The notes: generated by a model from the sequence alone, not told the origin. 64,000 nt of DNA from Burkholderia cepacia (GCF_001039005.1 NZ_LDWR01000014.1:62001-126000); one strand, 5' to 3'. Shown: positions 35,101-43,443, counted from the stretch's first letter. Numbers and translations are program-made.

Positions 35101-38100
35101 CGCCGCCGCCGCCGAAGCCGAACGCGACATCGACATCACGCACGGCCCATTGCTGGCGGCCCGGCTCTTCTGCGTGGCCGACGAGCCGCTCGCCCGCCTG
35201 TTCGTGTCGATCCATCACCTGGCGGTGGACGGCGTGTCGTGGCGCGTGCTCCTCGAGGATCTGCATGCGGCCTACCACGGCCAGCCGCTGCCGGAGAAGA
35301 CGACTTCGTTCCGCGAATGGGCGTTGCATCTGCAGCAACTGAGCCGGTCGCCGGCCATCGGCGACGAAGCCGGGCTGTGGCACACCCTCGTTGCGCAGCC
35401 CGTCGAACCGATGCCGGTCGATTATCCGGCCGCGGGTGCGGCCGGCAACGCGGTCGGCGACGCGGCGTGCGTGTCGTTCGAGCTGGACGAAGCCGCCACG
35501 ACGGCGTTGCTGCGCCGGCTGCCGCGGGCCCACGACACCCGCATCAACGACGTCCTGCTCGCCGCGCTTGCGCAAGCCTGCAGCATGGTCACGGGCAACG
35601 CGCGCACCCGGATCGATCTCGAAAGTCACGGCCGCCACGTGTCGGATGCGCCGATCGACCTCACCCGGACGGTGGGCTGGTTCACCTCCATCTACCCCGT
35701 CGTGCTCGAGGCCGACGCCCGGCACACGCCGGAGGAAGCGCTGCGTGCCGCACGGCGGCAGTTGCGCACGATTCCGGCCGAAGGCTTCAGCTATTCGCTG
35801 CTCCGCTACCTGAGCCCCGACGACGCGGTGCGCGACAGTCTCGCCGCGCTGCCGAACGCCGATATCCTCTTCAACTATCACGGGCAGCTCGATACCGTGT
35901 TGCAGCAATCCGAAGGCTGGCGCCCTGCGGCCGAGGACCTCGGTTCGCTGCGTGCCGAGCGGTCGCAGCGCACGCATGCGTTCGAGATCGTCGCCGCCGT
36001 TGTCGACGGCAGGCTTCAGGTGGACTGGCGCTACGGCGAGCGGCTGCACCGGCGGCAGACGGTCGAGAACCTGGCCGCGCACTTCAAGGACCGCCTGCTC
36101 GACTTCGCGGCGTCGGTCCAGGACACCGCATGGGACGACATCGAGGACAGCTACCCGCTCTCTTCGCTGCAGCAGGGCATTCTGTTCCATTCGCTGTACG
36201 ACCTGGATCCCGCCGCCTATTTCCAGCAGTTCAGCTTCGTCGTCCGCGGCCCGCTCCAGGTGCCGGCGCTCCGGCAAGCGTGGGCCAATGCGCTCGCGCG
36301 CCATCCCGTGTTGCGTACCGCGTTCGCGTGGGCCGATCGCGATCAGCCCGTCCAGACCGTGCTGCACACGGTCGACCTGCCGTGGGCGCGCCTCGACTGG
36401 CGATCCCGCGATGCGTCCCGCCGTGCGCAGGACTTCGACGCTTTCCTCGCCGAGGACCGGCGGCGCGGCTTCGATCTTCAGCGCGCGCCGTTGTTCCGCT
36501 GCACGCTGATCCAGGAAACGGACACGCGCCATCGCTTCTGCTGGAGCGCGCACCACATCATTCTCGACGGCTGGAGCACCGCCATCCTGATGAAGGAAGT
36601 GTTCGACGACTACCTGTCGCTCGTCCGCACTGGCGCGCCCGCGGCCACCGCATCGGCGCCGGGATACCGCACGTACATCGACTGGCTCGCGCGCCATCCT
36701 CGCTCCGCCGACGAAACCTGGTGGCGCGCCGAACTGGCGGGGTTCCATGCCGCCACGCCGATCGCGGCCGGTCCTGCCCGGCAGGCCGCCGGCGACGCCG
36801 CTCGGCAGGCTACGCGCCGGACCCAGCAATTCCTGCTGGACGAGGCCCTGGCCGCGCGGCTGCAAGCGCTCATGCGCACCCATCGCGTCACCCTCAACGT
36901 CCTGATACGCGCTGTCTGGGCATTGGTGCTGCAGCGTCACACCGGAACGGACGACGTCGTCTTCGGCGTCACCGTGTCCGGTCGCCCGCCGATGCTCGAC
37001 GGCGTCGAGTCGGTCGCGGGGCTGTTCATCAACACGCTGCCGTTGCGCTTGCGCATCGCGCCAGAGCGCCCCTTCACCGAATGGCTGGCGGAGGTCCACG
37101 CAGCCCAGACGGCCATGGAACCGCATTCGTACAGCTCGCTGGTCGATATCCAGTCATGGAGCGAACTGCCCGCCCGCGACAGCCTGTTCGACAGCCTGCT
37201 GGTGTTCGAGAACTTCCCGGTTGCCGCTGCTCCCGATCTCGGGCCGGACGACATCGAGATCCTCGACACCCGCGCCTTCGCGGAATCGAATTACCCGCTG
37301 ACCCTGACCGTGCACCCGAACGAGCGTGTCGGCTTCGAAATTTCGCACGACGCACACCGCGTCGCGCCCGACGTGGTGCGGCAGATGCTGGACACCCTCC
37401 GCGCGTTGCTGGAGCGATTCGCCGCCGAGCCAGACCAGTTGACCGGCCAGCTCGCCGATGCGCCGGCTGCCGGTGGCCAGCCGGGCGCGCCGCGCGGCGT
37501 GGCCGACCCTGCCGTCCAACCCGCCGCCGGTCCGGTTACGGCGGCACGCGCCGTCGCGCCGACGGCGCACGAAAGCACGTTGCTGGAGATCTGGCAGCGG
37601 ATCTTCAAGCGAGACGACATCACGGTCAGCGACAACTATTTCGATCTCGGCGGTCACTCGATCATCGCGATCCAGCTGATGGCCAATGTCGAGAAGGCGT
37701 TCGATCGCCGGCTGCCGATTTCCTGTCTCTTCGAGAATCCGACGATAGAGAAACTGGCGGCGGCGCTGGCCACGCAGGAACCGTCCGCGCCTGCCGGCGG
37801 GCTCGTGCCGATCCGCGACGGCGGTCCCGCTGCGCCGCTGTTCCTCCTGCCGGGCGCCGGCGGGAACGTGGTCTACTTCCACCCGCTCGCGAACCGCCTG
37901 AACGGAACCCACGCGATTCACGGGCTGGAAGCGCTCGGCCTCGACGGCGCCTGCCTGCCGCTCACCCGCGTGGAAGACATCGCGGCCCGTCACATCGAAC
38001 GCATCTGGCCGCTGGTGGGTGCGGGCCCTTACTACCTGGCGGGCCACTCGTTCGGCGCGCAGGTGGCGCTCGAAATGAGCCGGCAGCTCGTTGCCAAGGG

Positions 38101-38653
38101 CGCCGTCGTGAAGCTGCTGGCGATCTTCGATGCGTCCGCACCCATCGACAGCCCGGCCGCCACCTACTGGCAGGACTGGGACGACACCGAATGGCTGGTC
38201 GCGATCGCCCACGAAATCGGCACCTTCCTCGGGACCGACCTTCAGGTGACGCGAGACGACCTCGTCCCGCTCGATCCCGACGGCCAGGCCGGCCTGATCC
38301 TCGACCGGATCGGCGCTCGCGGCAGCTGGTTCGCGGACGCCGGACCCGACCGCCTGCGCGCCTATCTGCGCGTCTATCAGGCCAACTTCAAGTCGCACTA
38401 CACGCCGCAAGCCTCTCCGCTGCCCGTGCCGATCGCGTTGTTCCGCAGTACCGAGCGCGATCCCGGCGACTACGACCCGTCGCCCGAGATCGCGCAGCTT
38501 CGCCTGGACCCGGCCTGGGGGTGGTCACGCTTCTCGGCGCTTCCCGTCGAGGTGACGGACGTCCCTGGCGACCACCTGACCATGCTGCTCGATCCGCATG
38601 CCGGTGTCCTCGCTGCCCATGTCAATCAGTTCCTGGAAAAAACGCCTTCATGA
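29159..38653 (+). CDS. ocfD: NRPS: partial C-A(Asn)-T-C-A(Ser)-T-E-C-T-TE (terminal modules)
   Basis: GTG at 29159 follows GAGGAG by six bases, giving 3164 residues. The N-terminus (~residues 10-250) is another half condensation domain without HHxxxDG. Then come A with pocket D-F-T-K-I-G-E-V-G (close to the asparagine code), T (Ser789), C (HHIVSDA, His975), A with serine pocket D-V-W-H-V-S-L-V-D, T (Ser1837), E (HHLAVDGVSW, His2020), C (HHIILDG, His2466; SLQQGILFH, D-C-L type), T (Ser2834) and a thioesterase (GHSFGAQ, Ser2964; His in GDHLTML). The last module has no A domain: only ~60 linker residues separate C from T. The TE should release and cyclise the peptide. The serine A domain is almost identical to that in the hybrid synthase at 11194-12532. 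The stop overlaps the GT25 start (ATGA). Confidence 0.95.
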   Translation: MQDNNVLVTDHRYAHTARFWRESLSRVTGTYRIAAHAPSPQPGRLLSRTVPLTPASLDVLRRIGDGELAEFAVTAAGIAFLLWQYFRTPVTVLGTPELAEHPATRAGAIPLIIEVRPEERIEDYLSRVAGIVEESYAEHQFPLETLVRNEKELALAQLTKVSLADDRVHHALTGQDDDLQLHLRLARGEIEIRHAGAIEPFVMDGFASSLATVLQAFEHLDQPVGDIDSSAPDARRQLATFNETAAAGPRHPTVVEMFEAQVARTPAAPALVTDSALMTYADLNARANSLAHQLREHYGVGQESLVGVMLERSEWMIVAILGILKAGAAFVPLDPAYPAERINHILGDTGLSLLVTQSSQLAQWYEFSGVTLLLDQALPNWTALPDNPPCRAEPANLAYVIYTSGSTGRPKGCLLEHRNLAHYIAWAAEYYFPESTTGSFGLYSSLCFDFTLTNLFCPLVRGKTLRIYPQSESIDTILARMFQPGSGVDTLKLTPTHIHLLEYMNLARSGVRKVIVGGEELTPQHIATLRKIDPSIEIYNEYGPTEATVGCIVERVEDVPASVLIGRPIVNTRVYMLDEALRPVPLGVPGEICLAGAGLARGYHLRPDVTAAKFVEHPFPGEARIYRTGDIGRWLPDGRIQCYGRVDDQVKIRGHRVELGEIEAAITAHEAVVGAAVMLRESAHGVRKLAAYVKGSASLNVPDLRAFLGGKLPDYMVPSDIVLIAEFPLNANGKLDRPALLAMEPAAAPDAPSPDATPVQLELLRIWRDVLDNPAVDLAGRFFDYGGDSLQAMQLVSRIWGSFSVEIGIDAIFELQTIGAVSDLIEASSPRAGATAGNILPRSRANDLPLSFPQQRLWFLAQLEGPSAAYNISSALRFDGELDLSRLRAAVSGISRRHEILRTTFPAIDGLGVQRIAPPAPVALDVVDVASESEALALLAEEADRPFDLAAGPLYRVVLYRVHADLHVFGVVMHHIVSDAWSSGILIGELAALYAGQPLPELAIQYADYAVWQHERLASADTHRELALLSASLTDAPDLIELPTDRPRPAIQQFRGAVLPFRLDGERADGLRAIARASGTSTFMVVLAAYALLLSRYSHQQDLVIGSPIANRRSSMTEPLIGFFANMLALRVDLSGNPTFGELLARVKRVALDGYSRQEIPFEQVVDSLKLERNLSRTPVFQAVFAYEKAQSQALSFPGLVATPVSVETHTAKFDLTLHIQDADDGLAGSLEYNLDLFDAATIDRMAEHFRTLVDAVIADPDRPLGGLPLTSEAERNLLTVEWNRTETEFGEAAAQPLHRLFEQQVARTPDAVAAVHDDGTLTYAELNLRANRLAHRLIARGVGPDTLVGVAMERSLDMIVALLAVLKAGGAYVPVDPDYPAERVRFMIDHAQLRWLLTQQHLRDALPDTDAALIVVDSSELDLDLDAVANPAPDLNGDNLAYMIYTSGSTGRPKGALNTHRAITNRILWMQHAYSLDADDAVLQKTPFSFDVSVWEFFWPLVTGARLVFARPGGQRETDYLAELIERERITTIHFVPSMLRAFLDHPDLDAHCTSLRRVVCSGEALPYDLQQRCLERLDVRLYNLYGPTEAAVDVSAWECKRDDPHRIVPIGRPIANTRLHIVDAHMQPTPLGIAGELLIGGTPVGLGYHGEPELSAEKFIADPFSTDPRARLYRTGDLARYRPDGNIEFLGRIDHQIKLRGLRIEPGEIEAALRTHPAVDDCVVIAKTEGIRTFLIAYIATATPDLADLRDYLGGKLADYMVPSQFVALASLPMLPNGKINRKALPAPADTIDAARPHAPAVKPREILLASIWQDVLQLPSVGIHDNFFELGGDSILSIQVIARANRAGLRVTAKQLFQYQTIAQLAAAPDERATHASSVSPLGDAPLTPVQHWFLEQETNAPSHYNQTVLIQVPADIDASRLADAFRQVHEHHDALRLRLSRSAGRWTQEVVAGGEAPACFAKREIAGDAGERLAAMRAAAAEAERDIDITHGPLLAARLFCVADEPLARLFVSIHHLAVDGVSWRVLLEDLHAAYHGQPLPEKTTSFREWALHLQQLSRSPAIGDEAGLWHTLVAQPVEPMPVDYPAAGAAGNAVGDAACVSFELDEAATTALLRRLPRAHDTRINDVLLAALAQACSMVTGNARTRIDLESHGRHVSDAPIDLTRTVGWFTSIYPVVLEADARHTPEEALRAARRQLRTIPAEGFSYSLLRYLSPDDAVRDSLAALPNADILFNYHGQLDTVLQQSEGWRPAAEDLGSLRAERSQRTHAFEIVAAVVDGRLQVDWRYGERLHRRQTVENLAAHFKDRLLDFAASVQDTAWDDIEDSYPLSSLQQGILFHSLYDLDPAAYFQQFSFVVRGPLQVPALRQAWANALARHPVLRTAFAWADRDQPVQTVLHTVDLPWARLDWRSRDASRRAQDFDAFLAEDRRRGFDLQRAPLFRCTLIQETDTRHRFCWSAHHIILDGWSTAILMKEVFDDYLSLVRTGAPAATASAPGYRTYIDWLARHPRSADETWWRAELAGFHAATPIAAGPARQAAGDAARQATRRTQQFLLDEALAARLQALMRTHRVTLNVLIRAVWALVLQRHTGTDDVVFGVTVSGRPPMLDGVESVAGLFINTLPLRLRIAPERPFTEWLAEVHAAQTAMEPHSYSSLVDIQSWSELPARDSLFDSLLVFENFPVAAAPDLGPDDIEILDTRAFAESNYPLTLTVHPNERVGFEISHDAHRVAPDVVRQMLDTLRALLERFAAEPDQLTGQLADAPAAGGQPGAPRGVADPAVQPAAGPVTAARAVAPTAHESTLLEIWQRIFKRDDITVSDNYFDLGGHSIIAIQLMANVEKAFDRRLPISCLFENPTIEKLAAALATQEPSAPAGGLVPIRDGGPAAPLFLLPGAGGNVVYFHPLANRLNGTHAIHGLEALGLDGACLPLTRVEDIAARHIERIWPLVGAGPYYLAGHSFGAQVALEMSRQLVAKGAVVKLLAIFDASAPIDSPAATYWQDWDDTEWLVAIAHEIGTFLGTDLQVTRDDLVPLDPDGQAGLILDRIGARGSWFADAGPDRLRAYLRVYQANFKSHYTPQASPLPVPIALFRSTERDPGDYDPSPEIAQLRLDPAWGWSRFSALPVEVTDVPGDHLTMLLDPHAGVLAAHVNQFLEKTPS
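32960..34298 (+). repeat. Copy 2 of the 1339-base direct repeat (serine A domain)
   Basis: Partner of 11194-12532, in the terminal NRPS. The boundaries fall at the C-A junction and just after the A8/A9 region (GEIEA), i.e. at the edges of the adenylation domain core. Confidence 0.9.
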
Positions 38654-39306
38654 AATCAACGCCGACGATCGACAACACTTTTGCCCGCAAGGTCTGCATC
38701 AACCTGGACCGGCGTCCCGATCGCTGGGAGGGGATGCAGCGAAAATTCGCCGAGCAGAACATCCTCACGGTCGAACGGCTGCCCGCCGTCGATGCAAGGC
38801 TGGTGAGCGTGCCGGAATCCTTGGGCCACATGCGTCCGCAGGACTACGGCTGCACGATGAGCCATCTCGCCGCCGTCAAACAGGCCAAGGCCGCCGGCGC
38901 GAGCGAAGTCCTGATCTTCGAGGACGACGCGTTCTTCGCCGCCGATTTCGCCGCGCGCTTCCCCGACTTCATCGCGCAGGTGCCGGATGACTGGCACATG
39001 CTGTTTCTGGGCGCGTATCACTTCGCGCCGCCCATTCCCGTCGCGCCGAACGTCGTCAAGACCGTGGAGACGCTGACCGCGCATGCGTACGTCGTCAGGG
39101 ACTCGCTTTACGACGCGTTCATCGCGATCAACGAACACCCGCCGGCCATCAACGACCGCAACAACCTCGTCCTGCAGAAGACGTTCAACTGCTACTGCTT
39201 CGAGCCCAATCTGGTCGGCCAGGAGTCCGGCTACTCCGACATCATGGACGAAGTCATGCCGGAAAAGCCGCTGACCTATTCCATGCCCATTCCGGATGGC
39301 TGGTAA
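38650..39306 (+). CDS. ocfC: GT25-family glycosyltransferase (probable xylosyltransferase of the lipopeptide)
   Basis: The 218-residue protein begins INLDRRPDRW, the classic opening of the LPS-type glycosyltransferase family 25. It has the acidic metal/nucleotide-sugar motif FEDDAFF near residue 95 and the conserved GCTMSHLAA. Its ATG overlaps the stop of the terminal NRPS by four bases, so it is co-translated with the peptide synthetase and is not part of an LPS locus. In the published occidiofungin cluster the equivalent gene, ocfC, attaches xylose to the C18 amino acid (from memory). I infer the same role here. The sugar donor cannot be read from sequence. Confidence 0.88.
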   Translation: MKSTPTIDNTFARKVCINLDRRPDRWEGMQRKFAEQNILTVERLPAVDARLVSVPESLGHMRPQDYGCTMSHLAAVKQAKAAGASEVLIFEDDAFFAADFAARFPDFIAQVPDDWHMLFLGAYHFAPPIPVAPNVVKTVETLTAHAYVVRDSLYDAFIAINEHPPAINDRNNLVLQKTFNCYCFEPNLVGQESGYSDIMDEVMPEKPLTYSMPIPDGW

Positions 39307-39359
39307 CGCCCGCGGTCCACGCTCGCCGCAATCCATCACTCGACAGGCCATTGAATCTC

Positions 39360-39839
39360 ATGCAAATCACTACCGTTGACCATGAAGCGGCGTTCGTACA
39401 GGCCGCGCTGGATGCGCTTCACCGGGACCGCAAGCTCGGCGAGGCGATTTCGCTGGCTTACGGGAAATGCGAATCGACCGCCGGCGTGATCGACCTGATT
39501 TTTCCGTTGATCACGAAGAAACTGCGGATCGATTACATCCTCATGTACAGCATCGAAAGCAATCCCCGCACCCTCCTGAAATTTCTTCGGCTGATCGAGT
39601 CGCAGCTGATCCGGAACGACGGCTGGACGGCCGCGTCGGTCGAGGCCGCGTTGCAGGGCGTGGCCGATTCCATGAACGTCGGCTGGGAGCGTGCGCAGCG
39701 CCTGCTGAAGTGCTGCATCCTGTTTTCCGATTCGCCGTTGGAAATCGTCGAAAGCATCACGTTTCTCGGAAGGCACGAGGCCTCGTCAAGATTGAGATCG
39801 GCGGCACACGCCATCGAACTCAGTCACCTGGTCAACTGA
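39360..39839 (+). CDS. Small helical protein of unknown function in the lipopeptide operon
   Basis: This is a 159-residue, soluble-looking protein predicted by eye to be mainly helical, with no signal peptide, membrane segment or motif I recognise. The middle contains KKLRIDYILMYSIES and the C-terminal half DSPLEIVESITFLG. ATG at 39360 has only a weak upstream AGG. An in-frame TTG at 39351, close to that AGG, would add three residues. It lies between the glycosyltransferase and exporter genes, 54 bases after one and 37 before the other, so it is probably co-transcribed. By position it would be ocfB. A role in export, immunity or glycosylation is only a guess. Confidence 0.75.
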   Translation: MQITTVDHEAAFVQAALDALHRDRKLGEAISLAYGKCESTAGVIDLIFPLITKKLRIDYILMYSIESNPRTLLKFLRLIESQLIRNDGWTAASVEAALQGVADSMNVGWERAQRLLKCCILFSDSPLEIVESITFLGRHEASSRLRSAAHAIELSHLVN

Positions 39840-39876
39840 GCCCTTCCCGTTTTCACGCCTTTCCGAATAGCGACTC

Positions 39877-41580
39877 ATGGACTCCGAGCAAAGCAAATCG
39901 CCGCCGTGGCACTCAGCCGTCACCCTGATGTGGCGCAGTCATCCCTGGTTGACCCTGGGCACGGTCCTGACGGGCCTCATCAGCGGCGTGGCGTCGATCG
40001 CGGGCGTCGGCCTGATCAGCCGGGTGCTTCACGACCAGGACGATCGACCGATGCTGTTGATGATCTTCATCGCGGTGAACGTCGTCGCGGTGATCTGCCG
40101 GAGCGGCGCTGCCGCGATGCCGTCCTACGCGTGCATGAAAATCATGACGCGATTGCGCGTCAACCTGTGCAAGCGCATCCTGGCGACGCCGCTGGAAGAC
40201 ATCGACAGGCGCGGCGCGCCGCATGTGCTGACGATGCTGACGCAAGACATTCCGCAACTGAGCCAGACCCTGCTCACCATACCGACGATCCTGGTTCAAT
40301 CCGTCGTCCTGATGTGCAGCGTCGCCTATCTCGCCTATCTGTCGTGGATCGTCTTCGCGTCGACGCTCACGCTGACGATCGTCGGCCTGGTGCTCTACCT
40401 GTTGTTCTATCGAAAGGCGGCCAATTTCACGGAACGCGTGCGCGACGAGTTCGTCCAGTTCAACGAATACACGCACAGCCTCGTGTTCGGCATCAAGGAA
40501 CTCAAGCTCAACCGGGACAGACGACGCTGGTTCACCAAGGCGGCGATCGAAGTCTCGTCACGGCGCGTGGCGGGCTACAACTTCATCGAACGCTTCTGGT
40601 TCATGACCGGCGACAGCATCGGCCAGGTCACCGTGGCGGTCCTGCTCGGATTCCTGCTGTTCGGCGTGCCGTCTCTCGGCGTCGTGGATCCCGCCGTACT
40701 CACGGCGAGCATCCTGGCCGTGCTCTACATGATGGGGCCGCTGACCATGCTGATCAACATTCTGCCGATCGTGGCCGAGGGCAAGACCGCCCTCGCCCGA
40801 CTCGCGGAATTCGGTTTCCTGATCGACGACACGCCCGATTCATTCGGCAAGCCGCCCTCGCCCGGCATGGGGGAATCCGCGCCGATCAGATCATGGCAGC
40901 GTATCGAGTTGCGCGACGTCAAGATGACCTACCGTGACAACGCGTCATCGGTCGACTTCGTCCTGGGCCCCGTCAACCTGACGATTCACGCCGGAGAGCT
41001 GGTCTATGTGATCGGTGGAAACGGCAGTGGCAAAAGCACACTGGCGAAGGTGCTCAGCGGCCTCTATGCGCCAACCGAAGGCCATATTGCCCTGGACGGA
41101 AAGGTCATCGACGACGATGCGCGGGAGCGGTACCGGAATCTGTTTTCCGCGGTATTCACCGATTTCCATCTGTTCAATCGTATCATCGGGCCGGACCATG
41201 AAAGCGCGAGCAGCGAGCGTGCGCAGGAATACCTCGAAACCCTGAAGCTGGCCGGCAAGATCGACATTCACGACAAAACGTACTCGACGACCACGGCCTT
41301 GTCGACGGGGCAGCGCAAGAGACTGGCGTTGCTTTGCGCCTACATCGAGGATCGCCCGATCTATATCCTGGACGAATGGGCTGCCGACCAGGATCCGGTT
41401 TTCAAGAAATTCTTCTACGAAGTGCTGGTGCCCGATCTGCAATCGCGGGGGAAATGCGTGATCATCGTGACCCATGACGATCAGTATTTCAGGCTGGCCG
41501 GTCGGGTCATTCGCCTGGATAGCGGTCGCATCTTCTCGGACTCGGCCAGGTGTCCCGTCAGCGCCGACATGGCAGGGTGA
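39877..41580 (+). CDS. ocfA: Cyclic-peptide ABC exporter (SyrD/PvdE type, TMD-NBD half transporter)
   Basis: The 567-residue half transporter has an N-terminal six-helix membrane domain (first hydrophobic segments around residues 20-45 and 60-80; further pairs around 130-180 and 250-310). A nucleotide-binding domain follows: Walker A GGNGSGKSTL near residue 385, signature LSTGQRKRL, and Walker B IYILDEW with Asp-Glu. This is the architecture of the bacterial cyclic peptide/siderophore exporters SyrD and PvdE, and it fits export of the finished lipopeptide. It is the last gene of the + strand operon, and exporters of this type usually also protect the producer. The occidiofungin cluster has a cyclic peptide transporter (OcfA) at this place. 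Confidence 0.92.
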   Translation: MDSEQSKSPPWHSAVTLMWRSHPWLTLGTVLTGLISGVASIAGVGLISRVLHDQDDRPMLLMIFIAVNVVAVICRSGAAAMPSYACMKIMTRLRVNLCKRILATPLEDIDRRGAPHVLTMLTQDIPQLSQTLLTIPTILVQSVVLMCSVAYLAYLSWIVFASTLTLTIVGLVLYLLFYRKAANFTERVRDEFVQFNEYTHSLVFGIKELKLNRDRRRWFTKAAIEVSSRRVAGYNFIERFWFMTGDSIGQVTVAVLLGFLLFGVPSLGVVDPAVLTASILAVLYMMGPLTMLINILPIVAEGKTALARLAEFGFLIDDTPDSFGKPPSPGMGESAPIRSWQRIELRDVKMTYRDNASSVDFVLGPVNLTIHAGELVYVIGGNGSGKSTLAKVLSGLYAPTEGHIALDGKVIDDDARERYRNLFSAVFTDFHLFNRIIGPDHESASSERAQEYLETLKLAGKIDIHDKTYSTTTALSTGQRKRLALLCAYIEDRPIYILDEWAADQDPVFKKFFYEVLVPDLQSRGKCVIIVTHDDQYFRLAGRVIRLDSGRIFSDSARCPVSADMAG

Positions 41581-41600
41581 CCGGTGACCCGGGCCACCGG
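41581..41600 (+). terminator. Stem-loop directly after the exporter gene
   Basis: CCGGTG at 41581-41586 and CACCGG at 41595-41600 form a six-pair stem with an eight-base loop immediately after the TGA. There is no U-tract, so intrinsic termination is uncertain; it could be an mRNA 3' stabiliser or chance in GC-rich DNA. Confidence 0.3.
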
Positions 41601-42005
41601 GGTGTCATCGGCGGCGGCGACGATGCGATGCGGGTGTTCGCGCGAATGTATGTCGACCCCTCCGTGCAACGAGCGGGCGTCCGGACGATGCCGCTTCGTC
41701 ACGTGACGATCCCGTTTTCAACGAACGGCGGATCGCCCGGGCCGGCGACCGCTTCACGGGCCGGATGCGTCGATCTGACACGCGGCGCCGCGCGCCGCAC
41801 CGGATTCGATGGCCGGTGCTTCGTCGGTTTGTCCCGGATATCCGCGACAAATGGATGAGCGGCACGATGTTCGGATCATGTCGGCGCGCGCCGCGCGCGA
41901 GCGCAGCTTCAACGCCTCGTCAGGCGTCTTCCAACAGCGTTGAACAGATGGTCGATGAAGCAGCCGAAGCCGGAACCGCGATCCGATGCGCGAAAGGAAG
42001 CGGCG
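41601..42005. other. Intergenic stretch between convergent exporter and regulator genes
   Basis: About 400 bases lie between two convergent genes. The short frames here have no recognisable product and poor start contexts. I see no repeat, tRNA or promoter worth naming. Confidence 0.6.
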
Positions 42006-42839
42006 TCATGCCGCCGATGCGCACGGCGCGCAATTGTCGATCATCCATTTCGTGAGCCCGTGCCGGCCGCTGATGCCGAGCTTCACCGCGGCGCGCTTGA
42101 TGTACGTCTCGACCGTGCTCTCCTTGACGCCGAGCTCGCCGGCCATTTCGCGCAGCATCTTGCCCGCGAGCAGGCCGAGACACACTTCACTTTCGCGCGC
42201 CGACAGCACGACCGAGGCGCGCGCCAGCCGCGATTCGAACTCGTGGCGCAGCGCCTCGACACCAGACCCGACCGCCATCGCACCGCGCGGCGTCCCGCCT
42301 TCGCGCACGCCCTGCCGCCGCGTCGATGCATGCCACTCGACGAGCGGCAGCAGCGTATCGGCGAAATTCCTCAGGAACGACATCTCCTGCAACGAAAAGT
42401 CGTCATGCGACGCCGCGCGATGCAACGAGATCACGTAGCGGCGATTCGCCTTGCGCGACACGAGGTGGCACTGGAATCCCACGCCCGCCCCACGCGGCGG
42501 CACGACCTCTCCGCCGTTGCCGCGCCGCATCAGCGGATCGACGTGAATGAGCTGCCGGTCGCAAGCGGCCACGATCCGGTTCCGCAGTGGATGCGTCTCA
42601 GGTTCCCGCTCGCCGTGCACGACCGGTGCGCCTCCGCGTCCGTCGTCGCGCGTCGCGCCGAACGCACCGAGCGATTCCACGTGGACCACTTCGCCCGCCG
42701 GCTCGTCGAGCGTCCATTCCGTCATCCTGGTGGTTGCGACCGGAATCGATCCAACCAGCAATGCATGCATGTCGGATGCGAACCGCTCACTGCCGGCGCT
42801 CGAAATCACCTTTCCGAGCTTCGCGAAGATCGCGACCAT
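42006..42839 (-). CDS. LuxR-type transcriptional regulator
   Basis: The start chosen is ATG at 42839 (protein begins MVAIFAKLGK), six bases after a strong AAGGAG (complement of 42846-42851). A longer in-frame start has no such signal. The 277-residue protein has a C-terminal LuxR/FixJ helix-turn-helix, LSARESEVCLGLLAGKMLRE followed by GVKESTVETYIKRAAVKLGI, and a ~200-residue N-terminal domain. I do not recognise that domain as an acyl-homoserine-lactone receptor. It converges on the exporter gene at the edge of the lipopeptide cluster, where the occidiofungin cluster has the LuxR-type activators ambR1 and ambR2. A pathway-specific activator role is inferred. Only one such regulator is present at this edge. 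Confidence 0.87.
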   Translation of the reverse strand: MVAIFAKLGKVISSAGSERFASDMHALLVGSIPVATTRMTEWTLDEPAGEVVHVESLGAFGATRDDGRGGAPVVHGEREPETHPLRNRIVAACDRQLIHVDPLMRRGNGGEVVPPRGAGVGFQCHLVSRKANRRYVISLHRAASHDDFSLQEMSFLRNFADTLLPLVEWHASTRRQGVREGGTPRGAMAVGSGVEALRHEFESRLARASVVLSARESEVCLGLLAGKMLREMAGELGVKESTVETYIKRAAVKLGISGRHGLTKWMIDNCAPCASAA

Positions 42840-43051
42840 CTGACTCTCCTTGTCGTGCGTGCTTGAGGACGGCGGCGCAGGGATTGACGATTGCTGGCGA
42901 ACCCTGCCATAAGCTGAAACATTTATTTCGGTCATTGAGTGTCGCGGGATAAAAGCGCTCTTGGCGTGTTTACCGAAGAAAACGAAACAAAAAAATCGAA
43001 ACGATCCCTTTCATTGATTTGATGCACGAATACCCTAGCTGCGTATGATAT

Positions 43052-43279
43052 CTACGATTTAAGATATTTTGCAGTCAATTGGATATTTTCATCAGACACC
43101 TCGTCCAACAAAACGGAAATAGATTGATGTACCAGTTTTGAATGAATAGATTCGCCATTATTTGGCACGATATTTTGCAACAATCCAGCCATGCATTGCG
43201 CGCGGGAGTTTTCGTTTCTATTTCCGTTTTTGTTTCCGTTTGCGAAACATCGTTCGAGAGAAGGCGAGGCGGATTTCAT
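43052..43279 (-). CDS. Possible small AT-rich ORF, doubtful
   Basis: A 75-codon frame in the AT-rich island encodes an N-terminus rich in Asn/Lys/Gly and a C-terminus (LVHQSISVLLDEVSDENI) that could be a helix. There is no good ribosome binding site at either ATG, and I recognise no family. It may be a chance frame in low-GC DNA. Confidence 0.2.
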   Translation of the reverse strand: MKSASPSLERCFANGNKNGNRNENSRAQCMAGLLQNIVPNNGESIHSKLVHQSISVLLDEVSDENIQLTAKYLKS

Positions 43280-43427
43280 CCAGGATTATTCGTTCTCCAC
43301 CGTGCTTTTTTTGCATTGATCACCGCTTGTCACACATCGAACAGATTGATACCATTTCGGCGATGCAATGGGTAAATCATCAACCGATCATGAATTGCGA
43401 GTGATTTTATTTAGAATTTTGAAACAT

Positions 43428-43443
43428 GCGAATAAATATTCGC
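43428..43443. repeat. Inverted repeat in the AT-rich island
   Basis: GCGAAT, AAAT spacer, ATTCGC: a six-base stem in AT-rich DNA, a possible operator for a dimeric regulator. No function can be proved from sequence. Confidence 0.3.

Noticed and set aside
38650..39306. LPS glycosyltransferase locus
   Set aside because: The GT25 family name suggests LPS, but the gene overlaps an NRPS stop and has no LPS neighbours.
41601..42055. Short plus-strand frames between exporter and regulator genes
   Set aside because: Composition is that of shadow frames in GC-rich DNA; no motif and poor starts.
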